From CAJXCL01 sp036011265 (lineage in GTDB: Bacteria > Nitrospinota > Nitrospinia > CAJXCL01), in assembly GCA_036011265.1 (NCBI GenBank), contig DASCNB010000094.1:1-24757 (forward strand): a stretch of 24,757 nucleotides of DNA, in the 5' to 3' direction. Positions 24,401 through 24,757 of the stretch are shown one piece after another. The notes under the pieces are model-generated. The model saw nothing but the letters and a program-made list of their open reading frames with translations, searched no databases and had not been told where the DNA came from. Within the stretch, counting starts at the first letter, position 1; each line of letters starts with the position of its first letter. Made by a program: the position numbers and the translations under genes.

Positions 24401-24757
24401 GAGCAACACTAACAATAAACGGACGCCACACTTTTAACAGCCTTAATTTAATAAATGGAGCAAATGTTACACATGAAGCAGCCACCACCACAAAAACTTA
24501 TTCATTAAACCTGGTAATCACCAACAGTTTAACCGTAGATTCCACTAGCAGTATAGATGTAACGGAAAAGGGATATCTTGGTAGTTATAGGGATGGCAAC
24601 AATGTCCGATATGGTCGCACAATTGGTAATACTACGACAGGAGGCAGTTTCATTGCCAGTGGTGGGAGTTATGGAGGGATGGGAGGACAATATGAAAGCG
24701 AAAATGTAAATTCTGTATATGGAAGTTTGTATAACCCGAATGAATTAGGAAGTGGCG
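18403..24757 (+). CDS. Giant secreted mosaic YD/RHS-repeat protein, C-terminus outside the window
   Basis: One open frame of 2118 codons runs to the window edge. The ATG follows AAGGA. A signal peptide covers about 1-22. Residues 67-107 are an Asp/His/Lys-rich patch. Next come a PKD domain (169-258, NPPTANAGPDQTVYAG start), four PASTA repeats of exactly 68 residues (265-532), two bacterial Ig-like (Big_2) domains (534-621, 625-712), a carboxypeptidase-regulatory-like domain (722-790) and a ZU5-like region (about 805-945). A Cys-rich linker CPQCNECC (about 970) leads into the RHS N-terminal region. About 1187-1447 resembles an NHL beta-propeller (VSDRNNNRVLRI). YD repeats run from about 1480 to 1966, with a CPSCG motif at 1848-1852. 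The last 150 residues are an Asn/Thr/Gly-rich beta-type insert. It is probably a surface or secreted adhesin or toxin-delivery shell; any toxin tip would be beyond the window. Confidence 0.88.
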   Translation, partial: MLKKTIFSLFFLTCSLGIFSAAHTEEKLIFGPETFKREKGKPKKEVREFQVNNPSGVYSLTIINGKPKHNNDSDHEDDDDSDHDDKNKHKKGKKHKDKKDKHHKKHRVTSAKIWLNGNLIAKSSDFKKHVKVITKDVQLQNNNVLKVILKGKPKSQITISICCEDSQNNPPTANAGPDQTVYAGTTVTLNGSGSSDPDGDPLTYQWTASAPVGSSAALSNPASVMPTITPDLAGTYIIQLFVNDGEFSSAPDTVNIIALQRLTTVPDVVGMPRSNAEASIVGANLSVGAITTANSATVPTGNVISQNPQAGISVAEGSSVDLVVSLGPVMIAVPDVVGLVQSVAESTIISASLAVGTITNANSATVPAGNVISQNPQAGISVAEGSSVDLVVSLGPVMITVPDVVGLAQSAAESTIISASLAVGTITTANSATVPAGNVISQNPQAGISVVEGSSVDLVVSLGPVMITVPDVVGLVQSVAESTIISASLAVGTITTANSATVPAGNVISQNPATGTSIPEGSSVDLVISLGPSLDSITITPATATLTTSGEILQLTVTGNYSDGSAKDLTAPSNGTTYTSSDPSIATVTADGIVTAIADGTTSITASNSNLTAAASITVNLAPQLTSLSIFPSQLTLTASGETYQLSVTGIYTDGSAKNLAASTEGTTYGTGNGSIATVGLDGLATAINDGATVITITNGSISEQLPVTVNITTIPIPDPTAYISGRVLDVTTGLPIEGAIIDEASLPGIVATDAEGRFTYSISEGGKYIFFINKDGYISAKREIVVESSKNASIEDEYLTPYETYSTFIDAASGGTATNAAGDIEVIFPPDALPDDLDLTITRFLSEKGYPANVPEGQVFVDSVQFNEEHIDFNSPVTIRFSNKWDFPAGTQIPFAFGSHHEHDPFPELPYFDPGMGQVTADGQWVEIQVSHFSCPSFVAPSCNIGNQGEPPAGGQAPPEVPLAPPPSCPQCNECCDNEGGSSTIYNSVGVLKIEHDITPYKSLGISNGLSLTYRSDTAVVDSVLDIEVSNDSTKMDIPDQMTFQLEVEGVKSETKFVAEEGNFIMAYYFDGKNAKGDYLSTGAYKIRYGLSNDYTKNFYTPDYFGGPPKSNTGITIPDFVSYTNFTERDLIVNNQINSPLGAGWSLSGIDRLYPDPFDPDSALLARGSGSMIFYSKSSDRLVRENIATGLNYPTGIVYDSAGDVLVSDRNNNRVLRIKPDKTTSTEANLTQPNGLAIAANDDLYIALKGGEIYKKEKATGNLSLYVTLPSTTDQSVQDIEIDSQGNLYVYDTGGNHFLYKIDTARQITTLIQGSNKLLLSSMAINPADDELYLVYNNQGFIDCGSSFISKYSSQGAFAYYDRLNSPAGITFDPDGNMYMVERECGEQDYKVYSIDKLGLKKIFNDRPIGTEPNFDLAQLTHDIAWSPQEGVAIAGTLDNNVYHFKEAPLSPPVGEYSTLTLNADGTYTRTLKDGTAIEFDVNGLQTSKTDRNNNTFTYTYDSAGKLKDITGPVGKTTTLSYNSGLLESIIGPAGRTTLFEHDASGNLISITDPDDAVSTYTYNSDRLLTSKTVPTGETYSYEYDQHNRVNKSVSPTGEIRQFSAGKMQTIVNDLPAGEGTETNPAQLRDLSEMKNTYTDAEGNITEKTIDITGNVSSETDALGRTTSYERDKDLNITKTMRPNGEVETMTYDSDGNLLNVTTASTGGTTTYTYDSVFNQVTSITDPNGNTTTMEYDAQGNLITITDPLNNQTLMEYDSRGLLLTTTDALNNVTTNTYDAAGNLISTTGPLGNATTFTYDTAGNLLSVSDAEGKTTNYEYDITNNLINVTTADNAETSYAYSSGERCPSCGASGGSDLLTEITDANANVTTFNYNEIGQLTTITNHASLETLYAYDLDRKLTAKTDPNGQTTNYQYDSSDQLTQKDLPDNIVKYTYNSSGSLTSVEDTDSLVIMDYDLQNRLVLENALGGDPGNVTITTDLTIPSGNFGFDNRNITVDGATLTINGRHTFNSLNLINGANVTHEAATTTKTYSLNLVITNSLTVDSTSSIDVTEKGYLGSYRDGNNVRYGRTIGNTTTGGSFIASGGSYGGMGGQYESENVNSVYGSLYNPNELGSG
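19399..20001 (+). repeat. Tandem 204-bp repeats encoding PASTA units
   Basis: The units beginning at 19399, 19603 and 19807 are nearly identical in DNA and spaced exactly 204 bp, while the first unit (19195) is diverged in its first half. The final third of the last unit also diverges. This points to recent in-frame duplication inside the giant gene. Confidence 0.85.

Overview
The window looks like chromosomal DNA from an AT-rich Gram-negative bacterium. The evidence is an outer-membrane-type lipoprotein with an AMIN domain, a sigma-54-type promoter, a pilin-like globular domain, and a 'SHGICPECAKK'-type regulator tail of the kind common in Desulfobacterota, Nitrospirota and Nitrospinota genomes. 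I cannot place it more precisely by eye. I recognised no rRNA, tRNA, CRISPR array, transposase or prophage.

Layout. 1-1294: a truncated AMIN lipoprotein (minus), a decayed fragment of a regulatory-protein tail (plus), and a small Cys-rich protein (minus). 1444-3750: a 633-aa helical protein of unknown function meets a Nudix hydrolase, with the two stop codons directly adjacent. 4006-5624: a near-consensus sigma-54 promoter drives a diguanylate cyclase whose receiver domain has lost its phosphorylation residues. 5751-11303: a minus-strand housekeeping run reads epimerase, purE, a secreted SUMF1-domain protein, tsaC, scpA, scpB, rluB. purE/SUMF1 are 2 nt apart and scpA/scpB overlap, so parts are translationally coupled. 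11386-17030: a small four-Cys protein (minus), then on plus a secreted DUF1566 protein, a membrane-anchored pilin-like protein, mtaB (tRNA ms2t6A), dapB (lysine/diaminopimelate synthesis) and a PLP class-V aminotransferase. 17081-18030: two decayed genes, a bcp peroxiredoxin and an Elp3-like radical SAM protein, each with an internal deletion. 18403-24757: the first 2118 codons of a giant secreted YD/RHS-type protein with PKD, PASTA, Ig-like, NHL-like and YD-repeat regions, still open at the window end.

Two threads run through the window. First, tsaC and mtaB both act on A37 of tRNAs (t6A synthesis, then methylthiolation), although they lie on opposite strands. Second, the intergenic spaces from 5.6 to 17.7 kb carry a dispersed family of palindromic repeats sharing modules such as TGATTTCGGCCATCCTTGGCC, GGAGCTTCAATT and TGTTTAGC. 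Some copies supply a stop codon, lie in a leader or sit at a promoter. Together with three pseudogenes, this suggests a genome where short-repeat deletion and gene decay are active.

The most distinctive items are the sigma-54-controlled degenerate-receiver diguanylate cyclase, the repeat family, the two hairpins with compensating arms around the DUF1566 gene, and the giant mosaic surface protein. I do not see a clear, complete, previously undescribed defence or biosynthetic system.
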